DNA from: an uncultured Porphyromonadaceae bacterium | Lineage (GTDB): Bacteria > Bacteroidota > Bacteroidia > Bacteroidales > Muribaculaceae | DNA length: 64,000 nucleotides | Direction of reading: 5' to 3' | Assembly (NCBI GenBank): GCA_900545955.1 | Contig: URAU01000013.1 | Location: 1-64,000, forward strand | Part shown: piece by piece, positions 37,008-46,311 of the stretch | Layout of the letters: each line of letters starts with the position of its first letter | Numbering within the stretch: position 1 is the first letter of the stretch | Notes under the pieces: generated by a model | What the model was told of the DNA's origin: nothing | Database searches by the model: none | What the model saw: the letters and a program-made list of their open reading frames with translations, nothing else | Position numbers and translations under genes: made by a program

Positions 37008-37949
37008 TTAATGAAATTTCGCGTTCCCATTTTCCAGTTCTTTTGCGAGCCGGTTGAGTTCCATGGCGACGCCGCGGGTAAGAGTGGCGGAGTCGCCCTG
37101 AGGTTCGGCGGTTGCAATCTGAAGCAGACGGCCCTCGCGGCAGTAGTCAAAAAATCGCCCCAGGGGTTTATAGCGCTCGTGCATCGGGCCGGCCATGATT
37201 TCGATTATGGGAGCCTCAACTTCGAGAGCGATGTCTCTGACCATTTTCTCACCTCGGCTGATAAACGGGGATACGACTACGGCACCGTTTTCAATCTCCT
37301 TTCGGAAGGAGGCGAGTGTGTCGGCCAGTTCCTTCCCTTCGCAGTGTCGGCTCACTTTTACGGCAATGATATGGAAGTGGGTCGCCAGAAAGATATTGCC
37401 GATGGCCTGGCAGGGGGTGCCTCCGATGGAAATATGGTACCGGCGGGAGAGTAAGTCGGGATTCGCCGCTTTATACCAGAATCGGCGGGGATTGTCTTTT
37501 ATGTATTCGCGGGCTGTCTTAACGCGCTCATAGTCGAGGATTACCGAATCATGAAAGCCTTGCTCGAATATGCGTGGCGATGTGGCGCGGAGTAAGGTTT
37601 CGGGAGCCGAGGCCCGCGCTTCGGAGGTGATCGCTCCCATCATAGAGGCTATGTAATTGCCCAACGGACGTGGCAGTCCCGTTGCCACCTGGAGGAGGAA
37701 ATGGATATGGTCGGGCATTATCACGAGTTTGTATATCCGGATGCCAAGGGCAAGATGCTCCAGCGCGAATACCTGGCGCCGGATTATTTCTCCAACAGGA
37801 AAGAGGCGTGTGGTGAAGCGGTCTGCTCCCTCACGAACAACCTCGGAAAAGGCGCCCACGCCTTCACCTTTTTTAAGTGTGAGCATGTAGAACCCCGGTC
37901 GGCGGTAGTCGTGCCAGTCGGCTCGGAAGCAAAGCTTAGACATGCGCAA
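37008..37949 (-). CDS. REP-associated tyrosine transposase (RAYT) with extra C-terminal domain
   Basis: This 313-residue protein has the Y1-transposase HUH motif in MPDHIHFLLQ (about residues 78-87) and a candidate catalytic Tyr in AREYIKDNPRRFWY (about 150), as in RAYT/TnpA_REP enzymes that nick and move REP palindromes. About 125 residues follow that are not part of a plain RAYT (VSPFISRGEKMVRDIALEV, MHERYKPLGRFFDYCREGRL). They recall a DprA/SLOG-like Rossmann fold, but this is only an impression. An inverted palindrome pair lies directly upstream (37970-38165), and other REP-like units are in the window. Confidence 0.82.
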   Translation of the reverse strand: MRMSKLCFRADWHDYRRPGFYMLTLKKGEGVGAFSEVVREGADRFTTRLFPVGEIIRRQVFALEHLALGIRIYKLVIMPDHIHFLLQVATGLPRPLGNYIASMMGAITSEARASAPETLLRATSPRIFEQGFHDSVILDYERVKTAREYIKDNPRRFWYKAANPDLLSRRYHISIGGTPCQAIGNIFLATHFHIIAVKVSRHCEGKELADTLASFRKEIENGAVVVSPFISRGEKMVRDIALEVEAPIIEIMAGPMHERYKPLGRFFDYCREGRLLQIATAEPQGDSATLTRGVAMELNRLAKELENGNAKFH

Positions 37950-37969
37950 TCGATATTAGGTGGGACAGA

Positions 37970-38165
37970 CTCTCCGGCGATTCTCGCCGGAAGCGGAAAG
38001 CCGCTCCTTGGCTTCGGAAGCGGAGCCGGGAGAGAGCGGAGGGAATGGAGAGGCAGGCGAAAGGGGGCGGAATAGAAGGGAAGCTGAGAGGCGGCCGAAT
38101 AGCAGCAAAGAGAAAGCGGGTATCGAAGGTGCGGTTTGCCGCTTCCGGCGAGAATCGCCGGAAAG
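37970..38165. repeat. Inverted palindrome pair next to the RAYT gene
   Basis: The two 35 bp arms, 37970-38004 and 38131-38165, match in inverted orientation at 32 of 35 positions. Each contains the palindrome CCGGCGA-TTC-TCGCCGG (37974-37990, and 38145-38161 with GAA in the middle). They lie just upstream of the RAYT start, as the cognate REPs of RAYT genes often do. The GA-rich 125 bp in between shows no gene. Confidence 0.65.
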
Positions 38166-38232
38166 GGAGGCGCCGAGGCTTGGAGCCAGGATGGGCGGAG
38201 CCGGGGCCCGCGCTTTGGTCTCCCCCGGGGCT

Positions 38233-39348
38233 TTACTCCTCGGTCTGGGCGAATTCCATGAGGTAGGCTTTGATGAAGCCGTCGAGGTCGCCGTCCATCA
38301 CGCCGTTGACGTCGGAGGTCTGATAGCCGGTGCGGTGGTCTTTTACGCGGCGGTCGTCGAATACGTAGCTGCGGATCTGCGAGCCCCACTCGATTTTCAT
38401 TTTGCCGGCTTCGATTTTGGCCTGCTCCTCAAGGCGGTGGTTCATCTCCTTCTCGTAGAGTATGGAGCGCAGGTGGCGCAGGGCGTTCTCGCGGTTTTTG
38501 GGCTGGTCGCGGGTCTCGGTGTTCTCGATAAGGATTTCCTCTTTTTCGCCGGTGTAGGGGTCGGTGTACTGATAGCGCAGGCGCACGCCGGATTCCACCT
38601 TATTGACGTTCTGGCCGCCGGCGCCACCGGAGCGGAAGGTATCCCACGACATGAGGGCCGGTTCGATCTTCACTTCGATGGAGTCGTCGACCAGCGGGGT
38701 GACGAATACGGAGGCGAACGAGGTCATGCGCTTTCCCTGGGCGTTGTAGGGCGACACGCGCACCAGGCGGTGCACTCCGTTCTCGCTCTTGAGGTAGCCG
38801 TAGGCGAAGTCGCCTTCGACGTTGATGGTGCAGCTCTTTATGCCGGCTTCGTCGCCTTCGAGGAGGTTGGCGATGGAGGTTTTGTAGCCGTGTTTCTCGC
38901 AGTAGCGCAGATACATGCGCATGAGCATGGAGGCCCAGTCCTGGCTCTCCGTGCCTCCGGCGCCGGAGTTGATTTTGAGCACCACACCCATGTGGTCTTC
39001 CTCGCGGCGGAGCATATTGCGCAGCTCGAGCCCCTCGATGAGCTCGACGGTACGGGCATACATCTGGTCGAGTTCAGCCTCTTCGAGCAGCCCTTCCTTG
39101 AGGAAGTCCCAGCCGCTCTGGAGCTCGTCGACGGCCACCTCCACTTCGTGGTAGCCGTTGACCCACGCCTGGAGGTCCTTGATTTTCTTCATCTGGGCCT
39201 GCGCCTCCTTGGGGTGTTCCCAGAAATCGGGCACGTGGGTGCGGAGTTCCTCCTCCTCGATCTGGATTTTCTTGTTGTCGATGTCGAGATAGCGGTGAAG
39301 GGCGTCGCGGCGTGTGGCGGTATCTTTAAGTTGCTCCAGGGTAATCAT
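38233..39348 (-). CDS. prfB: Peptide chain release factor 2
   Basis: This 371-residue factor ends translation at UGA and UAA. It carries the GGQ peptidyl-hydrolysis motif (RSGGAGGQNVNKVES) and the codon-recognition loop reads VSPYNAQGKR, with SPY where E. coli has SPF. The frame is continuous. At the place where E. coli has the programmed frameshift (CTT TGA C) this gene has CTC GAC (YLDID, about residue 21-25), so autoregulation by frameshifting is absent. It follows the REP region and is read in the same direction as the RAYT gene. Confidence 0.95.
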   Translation of the reverse strand: MITLEQLKDTATRRDALHRYLDIDNKKIQIEEEELRTHVPDFWEHPKEAQAQMKKIKDLQAWVNGYHEVEVAVDELQSGWDFLKEGLLEEAELDQMYARTVELIEGLELRNMLRREEDHMGVVLKINSGAGGTESQDWASMLMRMYLRYCEKHGYKTSIANLLEGDEAGIKSCTINVEGDFAYGYLKSENGVHRLVRVSPYNAQGKRMTSFASVFVTPLVDDSIEVKIEPALMSWDTFRSGGAGGQNVNKVESGVRLRYQYTDPYTGEKEEILIENTETRDQPKNRENALRHLRSILYEKEMNHRLEEQAKIEAGKMKIEWGSQIRSYVFDDRRVKDHRTGYQTSDVNGVMDGDLDGFIKAYLMEFAQTEE

Positions 39349-39415
39349 ATGGGTAATGTAAGGTTTGACTATAGGATTTGAAGGGGATTGAGGTGATTGG
39401 GGAGATATTGGGCGA

Positions 39416-40363
39416 TCAGCCCTGTTTCACCATCGAGAGGAAGGGGGCGGGAACCGGGGTCTCGAACGTCATCAGCTGCCGGGTGGCTGGATGGATGAAC
39501 ACGAGCGTGCGCGCATGGAGGGCCAGGCGGTGGATGGGGGCCGACTTGGCGCCGTAGCGGCGGTCGCCGCTTATGGGGTGGCCGAGGTCCGACATATGGA
39601 CGCGGATCTGGTTCTTGCGGCCGGTCTCAAGCTCGACTTCGGCGAGGGTGAATCCGTTGGCGCACTGGAGGGTGCGGTAGCGCGTCAGCGCGGGCTTCCC
39701 CTCTTCGGGGTTGTCGGTGGAATATACCTGATATTTCGAGTTTTCGGCCAGGTAGCTGCGCACTTCGCCGTCGGGCGGGTCGAGTTTACCCTCGACCACA
39801 CAGACATACTGGCGGCGGCGCACCATATTGTTCCAGTTGTGCTGGAGGCCTTCCTTGGCGGCCATGGTCTTTGCGAAGACCATCAGCCCGGAGGTATGCT
39901 GGTCGAGGCGGTGAACGATGAAGATTTTCTGGCGCGGGTCGACGTCTTTCACGTAGTCGCGGAGAATGGAGTAGGCCGTTCCCTCCTTCACCTTGTCGTT
40001 GCCCATGGAGAGCAGTCCGTAGCCCTTGTTGACCACGATGATATGTTCGTCCTCGTAGACGAGCTGCATGCGGCGGTTGCGGAACGTGACGAACGGACGT
40101 GTGAAGTTCACCTCCACGCGTGCTCCGGCGGCAACTTCGGCGTCGAACTGCGAGGTGACCGTCCCGGCGAGCTTCACCTGGCCGTATTTAAGCATCTGCT
40201 TGATGGCCGTGCGCTTGCGCTCGGGCATTCTGGCGGCGAGAAACTCCATGAGCCGCGTCAGCTCCGTGGCCGTGAAGACTGCGATGGAGTCGGGGCGGAG
40301 CGGAGCGCGCTCGGCGCCGGGTTTCATGGTTTTGCGTACGGATGTGGCTGTCTTCCTGTTCAT
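39416..40363 (-). CDS. RluA-family pseudouridine synthase
   Basis: This 315-residue enzyme should isomerise uridines in rRNA or tRNA. The N-terminal part (about residues 35-90) is an S4-like RNA-binding region, and the catalytic motif HRLDQHTSGLMVFAK with its Asp lies at about 155. ETGRKNQIRVHMSDLGHPI near the C-terminus is also typical. The exact target base (RluC/D type) cannot be told. It is 23 bp downstream of topA on the same strand. Confidence 0.92.
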   Translation of the reverse strand: MNRKTATSVRKTMKPGAERAPLRPDSIAVFTATELTRLMEFLAARMPERKRTAIKQMLKYGQVKLAGTVTSQFDAEVAAGARVEVNFTRPFVTFRNRRMQLVYEDEHIIVVNKGYGLLSMGNDKVKEGTAYSILRDYVKDVDPRQKIFIVHRLDQHTSGLMVFAKTMAAKEGLQHNWNNMVRRRQYVCVVEGKLDPPDGEVRSYLAENSKYQVYSTDNPEEGKPALTRYRTLQCANGFTLAEVELETGRKNQIRVHMSDLGHPISGDRRYGAKSAPIHRLALHARTLVFIHPATRQLMTFETPVPAPFLSMVKQG

Positions 40364-40386
40364 TGGGTCGGCTTATCGGTGGATTT

Positions 40387-42717
40387 TCAGCTTTTGCGGC
40401 GGCCGCGTGCGCGCGGTGAAGCGGGTTTGGCCTCGGCTTCGGCCACAATCTTGCGGCATTCGTCAAGGGTGAGCGCGGCAGGGTCGGCCACTGTCTTGGG
40501 AATCTTGAAGTTACCGCCTTTATACTTTATGTAGGGGCCGTAGCGGCCGTTGAGAATCTGCATGTCGGCATCTTCGTCGAAGGTCTTGAGCGTCTTGTTT
40601 GCGTCGGCGGCGCGCTTCTTTTCGATAAGCTCCACGGCCTCGTCGAGGGTGATGTGGGCCGGCGAGAGTTCCTTGGGGATGGATACAAACTTGCCTGCAT
40701 GCTTCACGTAGGGGCCGAATCGGCCGATGGCCACCGTTACGTCCTGATCCTCGAATGAGCCTATCAGACGTGGGAACTCGAAGAGCTTCAGGGCTTCTTC
40801 GAGCGTTATGGTGCTTACGCTCTGACCTTTGAGCAGCGAAGCGAACTGAGGCTTCTCGTCGCCCTCGCCGTCGCCGAGCTGAATCATCGGGCCGAATCGG
40901 CCGATTTTCACCGACACCGGGCGCCCGGTGGCAGGATCGGTGCCGAGGATGCGTTCGCCCACGCGGTGCTCCGTGCGCGTGTTGAGCGCGCGGTCCACCC
41001 CGGGGTGGAAATCGTCGTAGAAGGTCTGTATCTCCTGGTGCCAGCCGAGTTTGCCACGGGCGATGTCGTCGAAGCGCTCCTCGGTCTGGGCGGTGAAATT
41101 ATAGTCGAGGATGTCGGGGAAATTCTCGGTGAGGTATTCGTTTACGACCTCGCCGATGTCGGTGGGCACGAGCTTGCCGCGCTCCGAGCCGACGGTCTCC
41201 GTGCGCGTCGAGCGCGAGATCTTGCCGTCGGGATGAACCGTGAGAATCTCGTATTCGCGCGGAGTTCCCTCCTTCTCGCCGCGCTCCACATATTCGCGCT
41301 GCAGGATGGTGGAGATGAATGTGGCGTAGGTGGAGGGGCGGCCGATGCCAAGCTCCTCGAGTTTCTTCACCAGCGAGCCTTCGGAGTAGCGCGGCGGCTG
41401 CTGTGTGAAGCGCTGTGTTGCGGTCATTTCGGTGAGCGAGAGCGTTTCCCCCTCGTGCATGGCGGGGAGAATGCCGGAGGTCTGCTCGTCGGTCTCGTCG
41501 TCGGTGCTTTCGAGATATACCTTCAGGAAGCCGTCGAAGCGCACTACCTCGCCCGTGGCCGTGAAATGCTCCTGGCGCGAGGCCGGCTGAATCTCCACGG
41601 TGGTCTTTTCGATTTCGGCGTCGGCCATCTGCGAGGCCAGTGTACGCTTCCAGATAAGCGAATATAGCCGCTTCTCCTGGGCAGTGCCCTCGATGGTCTG
41701 CTTGTCGACGTAGGTCGGACGGATGGCTTCGTGGGCCTCCTGCGCGCCCTTGCTGTGGGTGTGATACTGGCGCGTGTGGAGGTATTGCTCGCCCAGATTT
41801 CCGCGGATTTCCTTGGCCAGGGCGTTGAGCGCCAGCTGCGAGAGGTTGAGCGAGTCGGTACGCATATACGTGATGTGACCGGCCTCATACAGGCGCTGTG
41901 CCACCATCATGGTCTGCGATACGGTGAAGCCGAGCTTGCGGGCGGCCTCCTGCTGGAGGGTGGAGGTGGTGAACGGTGGGGCCGGAGATTTCTTCACCGG
42001 GCGCACGTTGACGGCCGACACCTTGAAGGTAGTGCCGCTGCAGTCGGCCAGCAGCTCGCGGGCCTGGGCGTCGTCGGCCAGACGCTTCGACAGCTCGGCT
42101 CCTACAGCTGTGCCGTCGGCCGTGGCGAAGCGGGCGTTCACGCGGTAGAACTGCTCGGGGCGGAAGTTCTTGATTTCGTGCTCGCGCTCCATAATCAGAC
42201 GCACCACCACGCTCTGCACGCGGCCGGCCGATAGAGCCGGCTTGATTTTCTTCCAGAGCACCGGCGACAGCTCAAACCCCACGATGCGGTCGAGCACGCG
42301 GCGCGCCTGCTGAGCGTCGACCAGATTCAGGTCGATATGGCGCGGATTCTTTATGGCATTGAGAATGGCATCCTTGGTGATTTCATGGAATACGATGCGC
42401 CGCGTGGTCTCCGCCTTCAGCCCGAGCACTTCAAACAGATGCCAGGCGATGGCCTCTCCCTCGCGATCTTCATCAGATGCGAGCCATACCATCTCGGCCT
42501 CCTTGGCTTTCTTGCGCAGGTCGGCCACCAGCGCCTTCTTGTCGTCGGGAATCTCATATTCCGGCTCGAAGCCGTTGGCCATGTCGATACCGAAATTTTT
42601 CTTTTTGAGATCGCGGATGTGGCCGTAGGAGGAGGTTACTGTGTAGTCCGGACCAAGGAATTTTCCTATGGTCTTTGCCTTGGCCGGCGACTCGACTATG
42701 ACGAGGTTTTTTGCCAT
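40387..42717 (-). CDS. topA: DNA topoisomerase I
   Basis: This 776-residue type IA enzyme relaxes negative supercoils. It shows the Toprim opening LVIVESPAKAKTIGKFLG and ASDEDREGEAIAWHL, the active-site tyrosine in GHITYMRTDSLN (about residue 283), and TYATFISTILQREYVE. In place of zinc fingers the C-terminus carries repeated GRFGPYVKH/GRYGPYIKY modules and ends in a basic tail. It should be essential. A TAATTTTG promoter element lies at 42805-42812. Confidence 0.97.
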   Translation of the reverse strand: MAKNLVIVESPAKAKTIGKFLGPDYTVTSSYGHIRDLKKKNFGIDMANGFEPEYEIPDDKKALVADLRKKAKEAEMVWLASDEDREGEAIAWHLFEVLGLKAETTRRIVFHEITKDAILNAIKNPRHIDLNLVDAQQARRVLDRIVGFELSPVLWKKIKPALSAGRVQSVVVRLIMEREHEIKNFRPEQFYRVNARFATADGTAVGAELSKRLADDAQARELLADCSGTTFKVSAVNVRPVKKSPAPPFTTSTLQQEAARKLGFTVSQTMMVAQRLYEAGHITYMRTDSLNLSQLALNALAKEIRGNLGEQYLHTRQYHTHSKGAQEAHEAIRPTYVDKQTIEGTAQEKRLYSLIWKRTLASQMADAEIEKTTVEIQPASRQEHFTATGEVVRFDGFLKVYLESTDDETDEQTSGILPAMHEGETLSLTEMTATQRFTQQPPRYSEGSLVKKLEELGIGRPSTYATFISTILQREYVERGEKEGTPREYEILTVHPDGKISRSTRTETVGSERGKLVPTDIGEVVNEYLTENFPDILDYNFTAQTEERFDDIARGKLGWHQEIQTFYDDFHPGVDRALNTRTEHRVGERILGTDPATGRPVSVKIGRFGPMIQLGDGEGDEKPQFASLLKGQSVSTITLEEALKLFEFPRLIGSFEDQDVTVAIGRFGPYVKHAGKFVSIPKELSPAHITLDEAVELIEKKRAADANKTLKTFDEDADMQILNGRYGPYIKYKGGNFKIPKTVADPAALTLDECRKIVAEAEAKPASPRARGRRKS

Positions 42718-42804
42718 CTGAGCTTATTGTTTGTGATTCGAAGCAAGCTCCGCCCTGCGGGGGGCGGCGCGCCTTCAACTGGTAATCATTTGGAAATTCG
42801 GGTG

Positions 42805-42812
42805 CAAAATTA
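42805..42812 (-). promoter_or_regulatory. -7 promoter element of topA
   Basis: The minus strand reads TAATTTTG, matching TAnnTTTG, about 88 bp before the topA start. Confidence 0.5.
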
Positions 42813-42891
42813 CGAAATTCCCCGGGAACAACGCCTTAATAATATAAAAAAGTTCTGATGGGCCCCGCTGGCGATATTTGTAGGCGGCTTA

Positions 42892-42945
42892 GAGACCTTA
42901 AGGACCTTAAGGACCTTAAGGACCTTAAAGACCTTAAGGACCCTA
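42892..42945. repeat. 9 bp tandem repeat, six units
   Basis: The unit AGGACCTTA occurs six times in a row, with single changes in the first, fifth and last. Each unit holds the small palindrome CCTTAAGG across its border. It is not a CRISPR array, as there are no spacers. Confidence 0.8.
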
Positions 42946-43055
42946 ACAGTCTCCTGAGCCGTCTCCTCCGGGCGATGTGTCGCCCTCTGCGGGCAAAGAA
43001 GAGAAATTTAACCATTTTTAACAGTAAAGAATGTGGGTGCGGGAAATGCATAGAG

Positions 43056-43063
43056 TATATTTG
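43056..43063 (+). promoter_or_regulatory. -7 promoter element of the C10 peptidase gene
   Basis: TATATTTG matches TAnnTTTG. The leader to the ATG at 43254 would be about 187 nt. Confidence 0.45.
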
Positions 43064-43253
43064 CAAAATATATGTGCATATTCCCATGCGATTTTAAATT
43101 TTGATTCTTAAACTGATAGACAATCGGAATTGCATACGGAATCCCACGTTGCTATGCATCTAAGGCATACATTTTATCAGCAGGCTACCCCCGATTCCCT
43201 CTCAGACTGGCCAACAAAATTTTACATTATAAACCAACACACATTTTTTTTTC

Positions 43254-45698
43254 ATGAAACATCGCTTTACTCTGTTTGCACTGGCTGCGGCTCTCCTGTC
43301 GACGGGTGCGTGGGCCGACGTGCTGACACCTGAGCAGGCGCTCGCTCGCCTTGGCTCCGACCACGCGAAGGCTCCCGCCGCGGGCGCTCCCGCCACGCTG
43401 AAGCTGCGCACCACCGTAAACACCTCCGCCGCCGAGCCGGCAGCCTACCTCTTCGAGAAGGAGGGCCAAAAGGGCTACGTGGTTCTTGCGGCCGACGACG
43501 GTGTCGACGCGGTTCTCGGCTACTCCGACGCCCCGATTGCCGCCGAAGGCACCATCCCGCCCCAGATGCAGGGGATGCTCGACTACTACGCACTCGAAAT
43601 TGAGGCACTTCGCGTCGGCAACGTGCGCCAGACCCTCCCATCGAAGGCCTCCACGACCGAGCGCGCTCCAATCGCCCCGATGATTAAGACAAAATGGGGT
43701 CAGGGAACGCCTTACAACGATCAGACCCCTACCATCAACGACCAGCACTGCCTCACCGGATGCGGCGCGACCGCCGTAGCACAGGTGCTCGCCTATCACC
43801 GCTTTCCCGCCCAGGCCACCGGTGAAGGGTACTGCTACTATACCGTCAATAGCGAGCAGAAGCAGGAGTTCTTCGACCTCGGTGAGCCTATCGACTGGGC
43901 GAACATGCCCGAAGTAGTCCCCCAGACCGCCGCTCAGAACGCAGCCGTGGCCCAGCTGATGAAAATCTGCGGCTATGCCATCCATATGAACTACGGGCTG
44001 CAGTGGTCGGAGTCGGATATGTACGGCATCACCACCGCAGTGGTCAACAATTTCGGTTACGACCCTGCAACGACGCTCGACCAGCTGAAATATCATACAG
44101 TAGCCGAGTGGGAAGGCCTACTCTACGGCAGCCTGCAGGAAGGATGCCCGATTGTATACCGTGGCTATGGTGCGTGGCAGGGCGGCCACATCTTCGTATG
44201 CGACGGCTACGCTTCCGACGGCTATTTCCACTTCAACTGGGGCTGGAGCGGCCAGATGGACGGTTTCTTCAAGGTTTCTGCACTCAATCCCTACCAGGTG
44301 TATACAGGCACTGAAATGAATGGCTTCTCGGAGGGTCAGTTTGCCGTGCTGAATATGAAGCCCGCTTCAGGCTCTGCGTCAGTTGTCAAACCGATAATCT
44401 GCCAGTACAGTGACCTTTACGGCAATATGGAAGGTTCAATGCTGACTCTCGACGGCGGTTTTTATAATGAAAGCCATAACTCAATCGACATGCAGCTGGG
44501 AGTATGTGTACGCAATATGACTGACAACACCGAAAAGTATTACCCCCTCAACGCCAAAATGCTGGGGGTTGGAATTGGCATGGGCTGGAATTCAATTTCG
44601 GTTGACGTATCACAGTTCGGTATGGTCGAAGGAACCAGATATGCAGTGCGCGTGGTAAGCCGTGCCTACGACGGTTCAGGTCCATGGTATGAGGTCCTCC
44701 ATCAGCCCACTTCCGACCACGAATTCATCATCACCGTTGAGGGCTCCACATATAAAGTCGTGGGAAGATACAACTATAATCCTGTAGGGGTGTGGATGGA
44801 AGTTCCCGCCACGATTTATATCAACGGACTACATACCATCAAAGCGCAGATTACCAACCGCTGGGATTTCCCGGTCTGCACACACTTCAAGCCATATGTC
44901 AACTATAATAACACATATTATCCGGTAGGCGACGGCATTCTGGTTGATTTAGCACCCAACGAAGTCGTCGAGAAGGAGTTTACGGTAAACTGCTCGCTGG
45001 GCAAAGACGGAGAATCGACCACGCTCATTCTGGTACAGAACGACTACCTTATGCACTCCTCTTGTAGCGTAACGCTCGCAGCGCTTCCGGATGAATTCAC
45101 CTTAACGTCGGCCGGTATCACTTTCGACGACGGCAGTTCGAACGTGGTAAACCCGGACGGCTTCACCGTTACGGCAAAGGTTGCCTGCTCCAAGGGGTTG
45201 TTCGCCAATTCGATACGTTTCCAGCTCTATGGAGTAGACCCGATTAACCCTAACAAGGCCAACTATCTCCAGATATGCAATACGTCGAAACCGATATTCG
45301 TAGAAGAGAACGGGCAGACTGAAGCTACCGTAGAATTCAGCATTCCCGAGAATCTCCGCGACCGCGGCACGTATTATGTAATGGCTTTCAATGCCTTTAA
45401 TTATCAACCGCTTTCACAAACCCCAACCATGTTCACGCTGCTGAAGTCGGGTGGCGTGGCCGACGCTGTGGCTGAGGCTGATTCGCTGAAGATTTTCTAC
45501 GACCGCGGAATGCACACCGTAGTGCTCGGCGGCTCTTCGCCCGTCAGCTCGCTTGAGGTCTACAGCGCCGACGGCAAGGCGATCGCCGTCGATATGGACG
45601 GTCGCACCGCCTCTGTGGAAGCCCTTCCCGCAGGTGTCTACGTGGTAGTCGCCACTGATGCCACCGGCGCCCGCGCAACGGCCAAAATTGCCCGGTAA
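43254..45698 (+). CDS. C10-family cysteine peptidase (streptopain-like), exported
   Basis: This 814-residue protein has a signal peptide (MKHRFTLFALAAALLSTGAWA), a propeptide-like segment (about residues 25-125), the catalytic Cys in HCLTGCGATAVAQVLAYHR (about 169) and the His in GGHIFVCDGY (about 312) with HFNWGWSG after it, as in streptopain and the Bacteroides fragilis C10 proteases. Several beta-rich domains follow. The C-terminus (LEVYSADGKAIAV…GVYVVVATD) looks like a type IX-type sorting domain. It should degrade proteins outside the cell or in the periplasm. Confidence 0.9.
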   Translation: MKHRFTLFALAAALLSTGAWADVLTPEQALARLGSDHAKAPAAGAPATLKLRTTVNTSAAEPAAYLFEKEGQKGYVVLAADDGVDAVLGYSDAPIAAEGTIPPQMQGMLDYYALEIEALRVGNVRQTLPSKASTTERAPIAPMIKTKWGQGTPYNDQTPTINDQHCLTGCGATAVAQVLAYHRFPAQATGEGYCYYTVNSEQKQEFFDLGEPIDWANMPEVVPQTAAQNAAVAQLMKICGYAIHMNYGLQWSESDMYGITTAVVNNFGYDPATTLDQLKYHTVAEWEGLLYGSLQEGCPIVYRGYGAWQGGHIFVCDGYASDGYFHFNWGWSGQMDGFFKVSALNPYQVYTGTEMNGFSEGQFAVLNMKPASGSASVVKPIICQYSDLYGNMEGSMLTLDGGFYNESHNSIDMQLGVCVRNMTDNTEKYYPLNAKMLGVGIGMGWNSISVDVSQFGMVEGTRYAVRVVSRAYDGSGPWYEVLHQPTSDHEFIITVEGSTYKVVGRYNYNPVGVWMEVPATIYINGLHTIKAQITNRWDFPVCTHFKPYVNYNNTYYPVGDGILVDLAPNEVVEKEFTVNCSLGKDGESTTLILVQNDYLMHSSCSVTLAALPDEFTLTSAGITFDDGSSNVVNPDGFTVTAKVACSKGLFANSIRFQLYGVDPINPNKANYLQICNTSKPIFVEENGQTEATVEFSIPENLRDRGTYYVMAFNAFNYQPLSQTPTMFTLLKSGGVADAVAEADSLKIFYDRGMHTVVLGGSSPVSSLEVYSADGKAIAVDMDGRTASVEALPAGVYVVVATDATGARATAKIAR

Positions 45699-45720
45699 TA
45701 CACTGAAGCCAATATAATAA

Positions 45721-45756
45721 CATCCGCAAACAATGCCGTGACATTGTTTGCGGATG
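45721..45756. terminator. Bidirectional terminator
   Basis: CATCCGCAAACAATG and CATTGTTTGCGGATG form a perfect 15 bp stem with a 6 nt loop, followed by CTTTATTTT on the plus strand. It lies between the convergent C10 peptidase and TrmH-type genes. Confidence 0.75.
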
Positions 45757-45782
45757 CTTTATTTTGTGGCGCTGTAGGCGAA

Positions 45783-46310
45783 CTACCGGAGGTGGAGGTA
45801 GAACTGCCAGATGGCCAGGGCGGTGCTGACGGCTACGTTGAGGGAATGCTTCGTGCCTTCCTGAGGGATTTCCAGACAGAGGTCGGCGCGGTCGACCACG
45901 GCCTGGTCCACGCCGTTCACCTCGTGTCCGGCCACCACGGCGTAGCGGCGCGAGCGGTCCGGGCGGAACTCGTCGAGCGCCACGCTGCCGTTCACCTGCT
46001 CAAGAGCGCAGACTGTAAATCCTTGGTCGTGAAGTTCTTCTACCGCATCGAGTGTAGAGGGGAAATATCGCCAGGCCACCGACTCCTCTGCGCCCAGAGC
46101 GGTCTTGTGGATTTCAGGCGATGGGGGTGTGGCGCTGATGCCGCAGAGCCATAACTCGGCCACGCGGAAGGCGTCGGAGGTGCGGAATATCGAGCCGATA
46201 TTGTTGAGTGATCGCACGTTGTCGAGCACGACTATCAGCGGAAGTTTGCCTTTCGTGCGATACTCTTCGAGGCTGTCGCGCCCCATTTCCCAGATGGTCT
46301 TTTTAAGCAT
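45783..46310 (-). CDS. TrmH/SpoU-family RNA methyltransferase
   Basis: This 175-residue SPOUT enzyme should 2'-O-methylate a ribose in tRNA or rRNA using S-adenosylmethionine. The knot motifs are visible: VLDNVRSLNNIGSIFRTSD, VVAGHEVNGVDQ and IPQEGTKHSLNVAVSTAL. It lacks an extra N-terminal RNA-binding domain. The target is unknown. The start is 2 nt from the end of the transporter gene, so the two are probably co-transcribed. Confidence 0.92.
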   Translation of the reverse strand: MLKKTIWEMGRDSLEEYRTKGKLPLIVVLDNVRSLNNIGSIFRTSDAFRVAELWLCGISATPPSPEIHKTALGAEESVAWRYFPSTLDAVEELHDQGFTVCALEQVNGSVALDEFRPDRSRRYAVVAGHEVNGVDQAVVDRADLCLEIPQEGTKHSLNVAVSTALAIWQFYLHLR

Positions 46311-46311
46311 A

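Larger units (their letters stand above)
42718..43253. other. Divergent region between topA and the C10 peptidase gene
   Basis: No gene is seen in 536 bp. It holds the topA promoter (42805-42812), a 9 bp tandem repeat (42892-42945) and the peptidase promoter element (43056-43063), which leaves a leader of about 190 nt. Confidence 0.55.

Noticed and set aside
37960..39381. 473-codon open frame on the plus strand
   Set aside because: It is antisense to prfB and begins within the palindrome region. There is no domain and no promoter.
42892..42945. CRISPR array
   Set aside because: The 9 bp units follow each other directly with no spacers, and no cas gene is in the window.
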